NCBI GenBank assembly: GCA_019634345.1 | Contig: JAHQVL010000213.1 | Span: 1 to 43,106, forward strand | Direction: 5' to 3' | From: Rhodothermaceae bacterium | GTDB lineage: Bacteria > Bacteroidota > Rhodothermia > Rhodothermales > JAHQVL01 | Length of the DNA stretch: 43,106 nucleotides | Shown here: positions 21,524 through 30,913 of the stretch, one piece after another | Numbering within the stretch: position 1 is the stretch's first letter | Layout: every line of letters begins with the position of its first letter | Notes under the pieces: generated by a model | Told to the model about the DNA's origin: nothing | Database searches by the model: none | What the model saw: only the letters and a program-made list of their open reading frames with translations | Program-made: the position numbers and the translations under genes

Positions 21524-23869
21524 ATGAGCAATCTGGATACAAAAAAACGATCTAATCAATCTATAGTACCCGCAGATCGTGCATTTAATAACGCTGTCAA
21601 TCTACCACCCCTTCCTCCTAGCAATGAGGAAGGTACTTCTATTAATTTTGGTGAGATTGTAAGTACAATACGTGAAGGAAAGTGGATTATATTATTCACT
21701 TGTATCCTGGTCTCGGCTGGGATAGTAGCGTTTAAATTAACTGAAACTCGTCTTTATGAGGCTTCTAGCCTTGTTTCGATCAATACGGGCAAACAGCAAT
21801 CATCTCCTTTAGATCGTATTTCAACCATTACCACTGATCGGACGCAAGCGGATGAACTGAGTTTTCTGATTAACTCTGGAGAGTTAAATCGCCGTGTTGC
21901 CCAGCGCCTGAGAGATGCCGCAAATGGGCTTGGGTCAGATACCCTATTTTCTGCTCTTCATGGATATGGGGCTCAGCCAACGATGGAAGAAGTTGCGTTG
22001 AGGATACGTTTGATGGTTCAGTTTATGCCGGCTGAGCAGAGTATGATCAACATGAAAGCGGTCAGTCCTTCAAAACATGAAGCAGTTCGGTTGGTCAATA
22101 TTTATGCTGAAGAATACCGCTTGATGGAGCAGGAGCGAAGCCGGGCTCGCCTTGCAAATGCGCGTGATTTCCTGAGAGCACGTCTTGACGAACGCCGGAA
22201 TGAGTTGACGCAGTTGGATTTTGAATGGGAAGCCTCTGTGAGTTCCGGTGAAGCCTTGTTAGAGGGGAGCCAGGGAGAGCTCTTGATTCAGCAATTTGGT
22301 CAGCTGCAGGCAAAATTAGAAGCTCAGCAACTACAACTAGAAACTGAACGAAGCAACCTGGTGCATTTGGAGGGCGAATACGAGCGGGTAGGAAAGAACC
22401 TGGTTCAGCAAGTAAGTTCAGGCGTAGAAAAGGAGATTGAAGCCCTGCAGAGTAGAATTGCTGAGCTAAAGATAAAGGCCGAAGAGTTTTACATCTACGA
22501 CCCTACGCGTAGGGGCAGAGAAGATGAAATCCCCGAGTTAAAAGATCTTGTAGACAGCATTGATCACCTAGAGAAACAAAAGAATCAGTTGGCCGAGCAA
22601 TTGGTTAGCGAGACGCTGGCAGGTGGTAGTAGCTCAACTCCTGGTTTAGAGCCATTAAGTTATGCAACTCAGATTCGGGGCAAAATCGTTGAGAAAGAGT
22701 TGCTCATCAATGAGCTTGTTCTCAATGTCAACGTACTAACCAGGCGTGTCGCTGAAATCAGGAATAAGCTAGAGCTGATTCCAAGCCGAACACTGCAGCA
22801 ACAAGATATCGAACGGCGGCGTGCGGTTGTAGATCAATGGTATAGAACGCTACAACAAGAATTGCAGAAGACGGAAATTGCGTTAGAATCTGAAATTGGG
22901 AATGTTTCGATTGTCAGGCAAGCGCGTGGTGCAATGTCGGTTGGTAGCGATCTGTCTCAAAGCCTGGTTATTGGGATAATTATCGGAATTTGTTTTGGTA
23001 CTGGTATCGCCTTTGTGCGGAAAGCCGTTGACCGAAGAATTAGCAAACCTTCAGACATAAAAGAGCTCGGATTCAACCTGGTTGGTGTGATACCTGAAAT
23101 GCAGCAGGAAATTAAGGCTTCATTTGGTGGGAACGAACTTGTAGAGTATCACGGCAGTTCGTTGAGCACCAACTTGATATCGGTATTACAGCCGGCCTCT
23201 TCAATTGCAGAGAACTACCGGTTGACAAGAACGAATATTGACTTCTTGTACGAAGAAAGTCCACCTCAAGTGGTACTTATTACCAGTCCTGAGTCAGGAG
23301 ACGGAAAATCCGTTACTTCGGTAAACTTAGCCGCTACTATGGCAGAGAGTGGCAGAAAAACCCTCCTGGTGGATCTTGACTTGCGAAGGCCATCATGCCA
23401 TGAGTTGCTGCGTGTGAGTAGAGCTCCTGGATTGGTTGACCTTCTTATGAATCCAGGCGAGTTTCTACTCGAAGAATTTGAGACGAGTATTAGAGATCTT
23501 CACTTTATACCCGCAGGCTCATCCTCTGCAAGGCCATCAGAATTGGTTGGGTCTTCCGTTCTTAGAGATGGATTACATAGCTTGCGAGAAATATTTGATA
23601 CAATAATTATTGACTCACCGCCGGTTCTCGCTGTAACCGATGCGGTAGTCATATCCACTCTTTGTGATGCTACAGTAGTTGTGTGTAATGCAAATTCAAC
23701 GGACAGGCAGTCACTAAGCGTCACGAAGCAGACCCTAGAGGCAGTTGGTATAAATGTTGCCGGTGTCATTCTGAATAAATTTGATGCACGGAAAGCAGGG
23801 ATGAGGGGATATTCTGTTTATGGATATGACAGTGATTATGGCTATAGCTCCGAATTATCTACTGCATAG
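21524..23869 (+). CDS. Wzc-like chain-length regulator and tyrosine autokinase
   Basis: This 781-residue protein fuses a Wzz-type domain to a BY-kinase. One membrane helix lies at about 54-71. A long periplasmic part rich in coiled coil follows (about 200-470), with a second helix at about 479-497. The cytoplasmic kinase has Walker A ITSPESGDGKSVTS (586-599), Walker A' LLVDLDLRRP (614-623), Walker B TIIIDSPP (693-700), and a C-terminal tyrosine cluster (Y763, Y766, Y768, Y772, Y774) of the autophosphorylation type. It is expected to control polymer length and export together with an outer-membrane channel, through cycles of tyrosine phosphorylation. No partner phosphatase is seen in the window. 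It is preceded by a possible attenuator. Confidence 0.93.
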   Translation: MSNLDTKKRSNQSIVPADRAFNNAVNLPPLPPSNEEGTSINFGEIVSTIREGKWIILFTCILVSAGIVAFKLTETRLYEASSLVSINTGKQQSSPLDRISTITTDRTQADELSFLINSGELNRRVAQRLRDAANGLGSDTLFSALHGYGAQPTMEEVALRIRLMVQFMPAEQSMINMKAVSPSKHEAVRLVNIYAEEYRLMEQERSRARLANARDFLRARLDERRNELTQLDFEWEASVSSGEALLEGSQGELLIQQFGQLQAKLEAQQLQLETERSNLVHLEGEYERVGKNLVQQVSSGVEKEIEALQSRIAELKIKAEEFYIYDPTRRGREDEIPELKDLVDSIDHLEKQKNQLAEQLVSETLAGGSSSTPGLEPLSYATQIRGKIVEKELLINELVLNVNVLTRRVAEIRNKLELIPSRTLQQQDIERRRAVVDQWYRTLQQELQKTEIALESEIGNVSIVRQARGAMSVGSDLSQSLVIGIIIGICFGTGIAFVRKAVDRRISKPSDIKELGFNLVGVIPEMQQEIKASFGGNELVEYHGSSLSTNLISVLQPASSIAENYRLTRTNIDFLYEESPPQVVLITSPESGDGKSVTSVNLAATMAESGRKTLLVDLDLRRPSCHELLRVSRAPGLVDLLMNPGEFLLEEFETSIRDLHFIPAGSSSARPSELVGSSVLRDGLHSLREIFDTIIIDSPPVLAVTDAVVISTLCDATVVVCNANSTDRQSLSVTKQTLEAVGINVAGVILNKFDARKAGMRGYSVYGYDSDYGYSSELSTA

Positions 23870-23992
23870 AATTACTTCCAAGCCACGCACTGTGTAGATT
23901 TTAATCAACGGTCTGACGTCTGAGGAGAATGCCATTGGCGTATTAATAATGATTTAGGCAATTCACGAGGCGAAGGATGTCAATTAAAGAGA

Positions 23993-24481
23993 ATGAATAA
24001 TAAAAAATTATTGAAGTGTTTGTGGGCCCTATTATTAGTATTTACTGCCCTTCAAACTGAAGTATATGCACAGGATGAGGGACGGATCACTGATTTTGCC
24101 CGCCCAGGACGCCCTACCATGTTAATCTATGTATGGGGTACAGCTTCTACACCAGGCATATGGAAGGTAGAGCAAGATGTAGATCCAGTAGAGTTGTTAT
24201 CAGCGGCCCAAATTGCCAATTTTGGGAATATTGATGCCTCTGTTAAGCAGACCATGTATCTCAGTATTTATAGAAAAAGAGGCGAGCGCAGAGATGAGAT
24301 TTATAAGGCACAGATGACTGATTTTTTAACAGGAGCTGCCCCAGCGCCTCCCTTAATGGAAGAAGATCTATTGCTTGTGGAGACTGTGACAAAAGATAAG
24401 TTTAATCTTCAGACCATTTTTTCCGCGATAGCGGCAGTAGGATCGATAGTTTTACTGATAATTCGCGTCAGACAGCTCTAA
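23993..24481 (+). CDS. Small exported SLBB-like protein with C-terminal membrane anchor
   Basis: This 162-residue protein begins with a signal peptide (cleavage likely after VYA, residue 26). The middle part, MLIYVWGTASTPGIWKVE (43-60) followed by VDPVELLSAAQ, matches the SLBB pattern of a V-x-G-x-V-x-x-PG strand and a helix, as found in Wza-type export proteins. The last 22 residues hold one membrane helix (about 141-158) and a short basic tail. There is no polysaccharide export (PES) domain and no lipobox. By position, between the Wzc-like kinase and the ABC transporter, it probably belongs to the export machinery, perhaps as a periplasmic link on the inner membrane. The SLBB call is by pattern only. 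Confidence 0.6.
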   Translation: MNNKKLLKCLWALLLVFTALQTEVYAQDEGRITDFARPGRPTMLIYVWGTASTPGIWKVEQDVDPVELLSAAQIANFGNIDASVKQTMYLSIYRKRGERRDEIYKAQMTDFLTGAAPAPPLMEEDLLLVETVTKDKFNLQTIFSAIAAVGSIVLLIIRVRQL

Positions 24482-24612
24482 TTCGCCGCGAATAGTTAGG
24501 TTTGTATTGGATTTAGCCGAATACTCTAAAAGAGTAGAGCCATGTAGTGATTCAGCGCAGGCTTAACGAACAAAAGGTGTAAGTAAATCGCTCACGCTTA
24601 GCCTATCATGGG

Positions 24613-24649
24613 CACACAATGTGTGAATTCAAGTGTAGAATACCTTCTA
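24613..24649. repeat. Two dyads upstream of the ABC transporter gene
   Basis: CACACA-A-TGTGTG (24613-24625) is a perfect 13-base palindrome. TAGAA (24636-24640) and TTCTA (24645-24649) form a second dyad with a TACC spacer, eight bases before the ATG at 24657 and overlapping the expected ribosome-site position. Either may be an operator or a leader hairpin. Confidence 0.38.
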
Positions 24650-24656
24650 GGGTAGC

Positions 24657-26552
24657 ATGACCATCCGTTCAGTAGCAAGAAGATCAATCAGTAGAGAGAA
24701 TCGTGTTTTACTGGGTGTATTTCGGAAGTATTGGTACTTTCTGGGAATCACCCTGTTTTTTTCGATTTTAGCTGCCATTTCAGAGGGATTCAGCATAGGT
24801 TTGCTGGTTCCTTTCTTAAGAAATATAGGAAGCGATTCTGGCGAGTCCTTTCGAACCGGATGGGATTTTGTAGATGTATATATCTTAGGTTCAGACAAAC
24901 CACGTCTTGAACGGTTATACCGTATCTGTGGTATCATTCTGCTTGCTTCTTGGAGCCGTTCGGGATTTAGCTATCTATCTGAGGCCTTTGCTACAATAGC
25001 ACGAGTTAAATATGTGATGGAGTTGAGAAATCGCATCGTACATCAACTCCTTTCAGTATCACTTAGGTACTATTCCAAAACTCGCTCTGGAGAAATCATT
25101 AATAGCCTGACGACCGAAATCAGTAGGGTCATTCAATCATTTCAGGTAATTAATGTGGTGATCATTAGGGGGACGCTAATGATTGTGTACATAACATTCA
25201 TGCTTTATGTATCCTGGGAGCTATCCCTGATCATCCTGGTTTTCTTTGTCGTTCTTTCCTTAACGCTTACACGCCTTATCAACAAGATTACAAAGGGCGG
25301 GAAAAAAGTGACATCGGCAAGCGGGCAATTCACATCGGCTCTTACAGAGCTAATCAATGGTGTGCGCACGATCACTTCATTTAATACGCAAGCCTATGAG
25401 CGTAAGCGATTAGGGGTAGCCATTGATCGGCTTGCAGATGCCATGATAAAAAACGGGTGGGAGCGTTTGAAAGTAGGGCCGCTTTCGCAGGGCTTTATAA
25501 GCACTATTCTAATCGGAATTATTTTGGTTGCCACCCAGTATTATGTGCTTCCAGGGAAGCTTGATATTGCGCTCCTATTGGCCTTTCTCTTTGCACTGCT
25601 ACGTATGATGCCATTAATCAATGAGCTCAACAAACAGCGTGGCATGTGGGCTAGTTTGCGTGGATCACTCATCAACGTAGCCGATCTGTTAAGAGTGGAT
25701 AACAAGCCTTATCTCAAGGACGGTGATCAGCCCATAGAACCACTAAAAGAGAGCATTGAGTTTAAAGACGTATCGTTCGCCTATACGGAAGATGCAAAGG
25801 TTCTAGCAGATGTAAATATCAAAATCGAATGTGGCAAAACGACGGCGATTGTTGGAGCATCTGGAGCTGGGAAATCAACGTTAGTGGATTTGATACCTCG
25901 ATTTTATGATCCTACAGAAGGTGCCGTTTTGTGGGACGGGGTTGATCTAAGAGATGCAAAGATGAATACGTTGAGGGAGAAAATTGCAGTGGTTAGCCAG
26001 AGTACATTCATCTTCAACGAGTCTGTATGGGCAAATATAGCCTATGGAATGGACGATGTAGAGAAAGATCGCATTTATGAGGCGGCTCGTCAGGCAAATG
26101 CACTAGACTTTATTGAGGACATGGAAGAAGGGTTTGATACCGTTCTGGGTGATCGAGGAGTACGCCTCTCCGGTGGACAACGGCAACGAATAGCCATTGC
26201 TAGAGCACTCCTACGAGATCCGAATATTTTGATTCTTGATGAGGCTACGAGTGCTCTGGATAGCGTCTCTGAACGCCTGGTTCAGAATTCACTCGAGAAG
26301 TTGATGAAAGGGCGTACGGTTATTGCGATCGCGCATCGGCTCTCAACGATTGAGAATGCGGATTGGGTTGTAGTGCTGGACAAAGGGGTTGTTGTTGAAC
26401 AAGGAATTTATAGCGACCTGCTTGATCTCAAAGGTAAGCTGTGGGAGTTTCATGCCTTGCAATACCAACTGAGCCTGGAGGATAAAGCCGTATTACCGTT
26501 AGAAGTATCTTATGATCTTGAGGACGGTAGCGTACAGAATCAAAATAAATAG
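24657..26552 (+). CDS. ABC transporter, fused membrane and ATPase domains (candidate flippase)
   Basis: This 631-residue half-transporter of the MsbA/PglK type has an N-terminal six-helix exporter domain (about 25-330). The ATPase domain carries Walker A VGASGAGKST (399-408), Q-loop VVSQSTFIF, signature RLSGGQRQRIAIARAL (503-518), Walker B ILILDEATSALD (524-535) and H-loop H560. All ATPase motifs are intact, so it should work as a homodimer. Placed among polysaccharide genes with no Wzx in view, it may flip the lipid-linked repeat across the inner membrane, as PglK does for a glycan heptasaccharide. Export of another lipid-linked product is possible. A 50-residue tail after the ATPase is unusual and lacks a known motif. 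Confidence 0.9.
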   Translation: MTIRSVARRSISRENRVLLGVFRKYWYFLGITLFFSILAAISEGFSIGLLVPFLRNIGSDSGESFRTGWDFVDVYILGSDKPRLERLYRICGIILLASWSRSGFSYLSEAFATIARVKYVMELRNRIVHQLLSVSLRYYSKTRSGEIINSLTTEISRVIQSFQVINVVIIRGTLMIVYITFMLYVSWELSLIILVFFVVLSLTLTRLINKITKGGKKVTSASGQFTSALTELINGVRTITSFNTQAYERKRLGVAIDRLADAMIKNGWERLKVGPLSQGFISTILIGIILVATQYYVLPGKLDIALLLAFLFALLRMMPLINELNKQRGMWASLRGSLINVADLLRVDNKPYLKDGDQPIEPLKESIEFKDVSFAYTEDAKVLADVNIKIECGKTTAIVGASGAGKSTLVDLIPRFYDPTEGAVLWDGVDLRDAKMNTLREKIAVVSQSTFIFNESVWANIAYGMDDVEKDRIYEAARQANALDFIEDMEEGFDTVLGDRGVRLSGGQRQRIAIARALLRDPNILILDEATSALDSVSERLVQNSLEKLMKGRTVIAIAHRLSTIENADWVVVLDKGVVVEQGIYSDLLDLKGKLWEFHALQYQLSLEDKAVLPLEVSYDLEDGSVQNQNK

Positions 26553-26583
26553 CCCGTCTGGTTGAGCGACATTTGAATACTTT

Positions 26584-27507
26584 ATGGAACCACTGACTAG
26601 ACAGATAGCACGTAAGGCCAATAAAACTCTCGATCAAGTTCAGGGGCGTTTGAAGCGGTTTATTGAGCAGGAGAATCGCTCAAAAAAGAGGGAGCTAAAT
26701 CTTACGCTTGGGAGAGCATATGAGAGAGAATGGGAGGGGATGAAGTGTGTTTTTGCATTGTCAACGGGGAGAACAGGTACCCAAACATTGGCTGCCCTTT
26801 TAAGGCTTTCCCCGCACATTGTCGCCCAACATGAACCTGCACCCAGGCTTGTCCAGGCATCATATGATGCTTACATGGATAAAAATTCGCAAGGCTGGAT
26901 AGAGAAGTGGGGCCCCTTTGCACTCGCCACCAGAGATGATTTTGTGTTGGGCGCAAATGCGGAAGGGAAGGTGTATGTTGAGTCTAATAATCGCCTTACG
27001 TATTTGGCAGATGCTGTTAAAGTAGCGTTCCCAGCCAGTAAATTTATCTTTTCCCATCGCGATCCTTACAAAGTGATACGGTCCGGAATGCAAAGAGGGG
27101 CCTATCAGGGGCCAGGCAAAGCGTGGAACTTTGCTCGTATTCGCCCACGACCAGAAGAGCCCTTTTTCGATACGTGGGAATCTATGGAGCCCTTAGAAAA
27201 AGAAGCCTGGCGTTGGGCAAGAATCAATAAAGAGGCGAAAGATTTTTTTGATTCGCTACCTGCCGAAAGAAAATTAGAGTTGCCGGCAAAAGCTTTTTTT
27301 GGTGCAAACGAGAAAACCTATAAAGAAATCTTTGAATTTGTTGGGGCACCTTGTCCTACTCTTGAGGAGATACGTCAGGTGATGGGACGAAAAATGAACG
27401 CCCAAGCCCACTTTAACGGCTTGTCTTTCGAGTGGACAGAAGCCAGCAAGGACAAGGTTCGTCCATATATCAAGGACGTTGCTGAAGGACTTGGGTATGA
27501 CGTTTAG
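26584..27507 (+). CDS. Sulfotransferase-like protein 1
   Basis: This 307-residue protein has the P-loop of PAPS-dependent sulfotransferases in FALSTGRTGTQTLAALL (57-73). The 3'-phosphate binding stretch is FIFSHRDPYKVIRSG (154-168). A basic N-terminal extension of about 50 residues (KRFIEQENRSKKREL) precedes the fold. HEPAP near 83-87 follows the first helix, where several carbohydrate sulfotransferases have a similar turn. It would move sulfate from PAPS to a hydroxyl or amine, probably on the polysaccharide made by this locus. It follows the ABC transporter by 31 bases. A sulfotransferase-fold protein with another role cannot be excluded. Confidence 0.8.
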   Translation: MEPLTRQIARKANKTLDQVQGRLKRFIEQENRSKKRELNLTLGRAYEREWEGMKCVFALSTGRTGTQTLAALLRLSPHIVAQHEPAPRLVQASYDAYMDKNSQGWIEKWGPFALATRDDFVLGANAEGKVYVESNNRLTYLADAVKVAFPASKFIFSHRDPYKVIRSGMQRGAYQGPGKAWNFARIRPRPEEPFFDTWESMEPLEKEAWRWARINKEAKDFFDSLPAERKLELPAKAFFGANEKTYKEIFEFVGAPCPTLEEIRQVMGRKMNAQAHFNGLSFEWTEASKDKVRPYIKDVAEGLGYDV

Positions 27508-27516
27508 CCCAGAAGT

Positions 27517-28527
27517 ATGCCTACTATGAGTGTAACTCATCTACATAGCTTATCCACCCTATCTGATACCGATGATGCTCCCATTTTCATCATGGGAATC
27601 ATGCCACGAAGCGGCACAAACTTTCTTCATCGCTTATTATGCCAGCATCCAGTTTGTGGTGCCATAAATACGACGCCTGTACGGGAAGACTATGTATTGC
27701 ATCATGGTTACTGGTTGAGCACCTTCACAAAGAGATTGAAATGGCAATGGGGCCATTGGGGAGCAGATTCTGACTTTGTAGCTCCTCTTTCCAGTAACAT
27801 TGGTGTTGGGATATCCAATTTTTTATCCAATCTGACAGAAGCGAAACGCTTTGTTACCAAAACCCCAAGCGTTGCGAATATTGATTCTTTTTTTGAGTTC
27901 TTTCCTCATGCGAAGCTTCTGATCATCGTTCGTGATGGAAGGTCGGTCGTTGCTTCAGGTATGTCCGGTTTTGGATGGAATTTCGAAACGGCTTCGAGAG
28001 AATGGGCTAAAGCAAGCAGAAGTATTCTCAAATTTGAAAAGAACAATCAACAGTTTAAGGATCGGTTTAAAATTGTACGGTATGAATCACTGAACGTGAA
28101 TACCGTTGACGTGCTCAATGATGTTTTCGACTTCTTGGCGCTTGATGCGGGTCAGTATGATTTCGAGGCTGCTCTCGACACACCGATATATGGCTCTTCC
28201 TACATGAAAGAAGAGGGCGATAAAGTCACATGGACTCCAAAAGAGAAGGATACTGAGTTAGTAGCCAAGAACCGCTGGGATTCCTGGTCTAACTTTGAGC
28301 ATCAGCGATTTAATCGATTAGCAGGAAAAGAGCTTAAGCAATTAGGTTATGAGCCTGCCGAGACCTCTGTTTCATTCGTGCAAGGATGCAAGCATGCATT
28401 GTTAGACTATACAGTGAATGCCCGCCGCACAAAAAGCCTGTTGTTTAAAGCTGCGAAAGCTGGAGCTCGAACCTTTCGTAAGGAGCTTAGAGGGGAATCT
28501 CAATCAAAGGTTAACCTCAAAAAATAA
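27517..28527 (+). CDS. Sulfotransferase-like protein 2
   Basis: This 336-residue sulfotransferase-family protein has its 5'-phosphosulfate loop in IFIMGIMPRSGTNFLHRLL (23-41) and its 3'-phosphate motif in LLIIVRDGRSVVASG (134-148). A lysine in FVTKTPSVANI (near 112-122) fits the position of the K(T)P motif common in bacterial members. The C-terminal 40 residues are strongly basic (RRTKSLLFKAAKAGARTFRK) and may contact membrane or polymer. It starts nine bases after sulfotransferase 1. Two ATGs (27517 and 27526) are possible starts and neither has a clear ribosome site. The acceptor is unknown. Confidence 0.82.
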   Translation: MPTMSVTHLHSLSTLSDTDDAPIFIMGIMPRSGTNFLHRLLCQHPVCGAINTTPVREDYVLHHGYWLSTFTKRLKWQWGHWGADSDFVAPLSSNIGVGISNFLSNLTEAKRFVTKTPSVANIDSFFEFFPHAKLLIIVRDGRSVVASGMSGFGWNFETASREWAKASRSILKFEKNNQQFKDRFKIVRYESLNVNTVDVLNDVFDFLALDAGQYDFEAALDTPIYGSSYMKEEGDKVTWTPKEKDTELVAKNRWDSWSNFEHQRFNRLAGKELKQLGYEPAETSVSFVQGCKHALLDYTVNARRTKSLLFKAAKAGARTFRKELRGESQSKVNLKK

Positions 28528-28549
28528 GTCAACTAATCAGGAGTAACCC

Positions 28550-29557
28550 ATGGGGGCACCATTTTTTATTGTTGGAGCAAGCCGGTCCGGAACGACCATG
28601 TTGCGCTTGTTACTAAATGCTCATCCGAATATCGGAGTGCCCAAAGAATTGGCTTATTTTGAACGATGCGCTCGATTTACCGACCTGGAAAATTGGAAGT
28701 CTCTTACACTTGGGACAGATGACTACAGAACGTTTGTAAGAGGGTTTTTGCAGAAAAAGAAAGTTGCATTGGAGGGGATCGATGTTGAGCAGTTAGAAGA
28801 AGAGATTGTAACCTCAGGCGCCCCAGATCTGGCCAGGCCTTTTCAAATGACGATGGATGCCTGGGCGAAGAAAGAGGGTAAAACAGTTTGGGGAGAAAAA
28901 ACGCCTAAAAACCTCTTTTATGTGGATATTATCCAGGAGATGTATCCGAAAACCAAGTTTGTTTACATCGTCCGTGATCCACGTGCTGTTGTGTTTTCAA
29001 TGAATCGCTTTGCCCGGTTTCAGGACGATAGTGTATTAAATGCATTCAACTGGCTACAAGCAGCAACGAAAGGGTATCAATTGGTGATGAACCATGTGCC
29101 TGAAGAGCGGCGCTATATTTTGAAATACGAAGATCTGGTTGCTGATGTAGAAACAACGACGAAGAACCTATGCGCATTTCTGGATGAGCCTTTCGACGAG
29201 GAAATGCTTGAGTTTTACCAAAAGTCCAGATCTAATATCCATCCTCATTCTAAGGACTTGGGAGGCGTAAAAACGCTGACAAAACCGATAACAACGGTGA
29301 GTGTGGATAAATGGAGAAACGGGCTTGCTGCAAAGGACATCGCAAATGTAGAGGCCGTCTGTGAGAAGGAAATGAAGCAGTTCGGGTATGAACTTACAGG
29401 AAAGCGAATGGCCGGCATAGATCAGGCCAAGCTGTTTCTCAAGATGTCCTATTGCCAGTGGCAACAACGTCGAAATAAACATTTGCGTGCTTATCAAATA
29501 GCATTTAAACCGTTTGATAAAACGAAACAGCGATTTCGGAAGATATTCTCGAATTAG
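28550..29557 (+). CDS. Sulfotransferase-like protein 3
   Basis: This 335-residue sulfotransferase-family protein opens directly with the PAPS loop: FFIVGASRSGTTMLRLLLNAH (5-25, SRSGTTM at 11-17). WGEKTPKNLFY (114-124) provides the conserved lysine after the second helix, and KFVYIVRDPRAVVFSM (136-151) binds the 3'-phosphate. The C-terminus is rich in basic and aromatic residues. An AGGAG ribosome site seven bases upstream of the ATG gives a confident start. It is a close paralogue of sulfotransferase 4, with the motifs at identical residue numbers, from which it is separated by one glycosyltransferase gene. It probably sulfates one position of the repeat unit. Confidence 0.87.
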   Translation: MGAPFFIVGASRSGTTMLRLLLNAHPNIGVPKELAYFERCARFTDLENWKSLTLGTDDYRTFVRGFLQKKKVALEGIDVEQLEEEIVTSGAPDLARPFQMTMDAWAKKEGKTVWGEKTPKNLFYVDIIQEMYPKTKFVYIVRDPRAVVFSMNRFARFQDDSVLNAFNWLQAATKGYQLVMNHVPEERRYILKYEDLVADVETTTKNLCAFLDEPFDEEMLEFYQKSRSNIHPHSKDLGGVKTLTKPITTVSVDKWRNGLAAKDIANVEAVCEKEMKQFGYELTGKRMAGIDQAKLFLKMSYCQWQQRRNKHLRAYQIAFKPFDKTKQRFRKIFSN

Positions 29558-29581
29558 AGTTAGAGCTGCATTGATTGGACC

Positions 29582-30913
29582 ATGAAACGAAAACTGTTGT
29601 GCATATCTTTTCGATTTCCACCAGAGACGTATCCTTTAGCTTCTCGCATCACATACATGTTGGAGAAGTTAGAGCACGATTGGGACATAGAAGCAATTAC
29701 AGCTGCTGAAGAAGCGGCAGTTGGTGAATCTGTTACCATTCATCACATACCAGCTCGAACCCCTCAGGGGCTCATACAATGGTTTCGTAAAGTACGAATG
29801 GCAAAACTGGTCAATTTGTTCATGTGGCCAGATCAATATGTCTTCTGGGTATTACCCGCTTACCGCAAAGCGCTCGAATTGATCAAAGAACACAAGCCCG
29901 ACCTCATTCTCGTTTTCATGATGCCCTATTCAACGGGCCTGATCGGATTGATGCTGCAGCGCAAAACAGGGCTCCCGGTGGTCTTTAACCTAAATGATAG
30001 TCCAACTTGTACGGATATGAATCCGAGCTTTCCTAGCAGGATTCACTTTAATCTCGCGCATTGGCTCGAAAACTTGTTCGCTCGAAAATCCGAGGCTATA
30101 ATCTACGTGTCAGGACGCAATTTAGAGCGTGTACGGATGAGGCAGAAGGAACAGGATCGCGCAAAATTTCACTTGATCCGCAGAGGCGCTAAAATGCTAC
30201 ACAGAAATGGTACAAGGCCTTCTGCAGATGCCTTTAAGATTGTATACACCGGAGGCATGAGTGGCTGGTATCAATTCCTTGAACGCGACAAGAAAAAGTC
30301 GTTGTTGAAGAAATTGATTAGGACCTGGGAGCAATTCGGACGATATGAACTCGTCAAGCTTGATCACCGCAGTCACAGTCCTGTTTACATAGGAAAAGCC
30401 ATTAAACGGGTACTGGAGAAGCACCCGGAATGGAAGGACTTGATCAATGTTTCAGTATATGGCAATCGGTACCCCAAGCATGTTGTAGATCAGGTGCTTC
30501 GCAAGTTTGAGCTAGAAGATATCATTGATGTGCATCCACCAGTAGCTCATGAAAAGGTGCGAACGTATACCCTTGAGGCAGACCTGTTATTTATGGCTCT
30601 TCCTGAAAGAAAGGATAAAACACCTGGAGGGCGCATCTCTGCAAAAACGTATGAGTATTTGATGTCTGATCGACCTGTACTCGCAGCAATACCCGAAGGT
30701 GAAAACAGGGAGTTTTTGGTGGACAAAGCCGGCATTCACATTGTTGATCCAAAGGGGGTAGAGGCTATGGCTGAAGTCATTGAGGGGCTTATGGCCCGTA
30801 AAATGGCTGGTGAGGATCTTTCCGTAGATAGAAGCAACATCCAGTCTGGATTAACAAACGTAGCGCGGGCTAGCGATTTCTCCAAGGTACTAGATGAGGT
30901 CCTGATATCGTGA
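29582..30913 (+). CDS. Glycosyltransferase, GT-B fold (GT4-like)
   Basis: This 443-residue protein begins KRKLLCISFRFPPETYPLASR, the usual first strand and loop of GT4 enzymes, followed by KPDLILVFMMPYSTGLIG in the acceptor domain. The donor domain starts with FKIVYTGGMSGWY and later has ISAKTYEYLMSDRPVLAAIPEG (by position near 357-378), which aligns with the end of the E-x7-E region, though the first glutamate is not obvious. The insert between the two domains (KKSLLKKLIRTWEQFGRYE) is longer than usual. It lies between the paralogous sulfotransferases 3 and 4, and its stop overlaps the start of the latter by four bases. The transferred sugar is unknown. Confidence 0.75.
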   Translation: MKRKLLCISFRFPPETYPLASRITYMLEKLEHDWDIEAITAAEEAAVGESVTIHHIPARTPQGLIQWFRKVRMAKLVNLFMWPDQYVFWVLPAYRKALELIKEHKPDLILVFMMPYSTGLIGLMLQRKTGLPVVFNLNDSPTCTDMNPSFPSRIHFNLAHWLENLFARKSEAIIYVSGRNLERVRMRQKEQDRAKFHLIRRGAKMLHRNGTRPSADAFKIVYTGGMSGWYQFLERDKKKSLLKKLIRTWEQFGRYELVKLDHRSHSPVYIGKAIKRVLEKHPEWKDLINVSVYGNRYPKHVVDQVLRKFELEDIIDVHPPVAHEKVRTYTLEADLLFMALPERKDKTPGGRISAKTYEYLMSDRPVLAAIPEGENREFLVDKAGIHIVDPKGVEAMAEVIEGLMARKMAGEDLSVDRSNIQSGLTNVARASDFSKVLDEVLIS

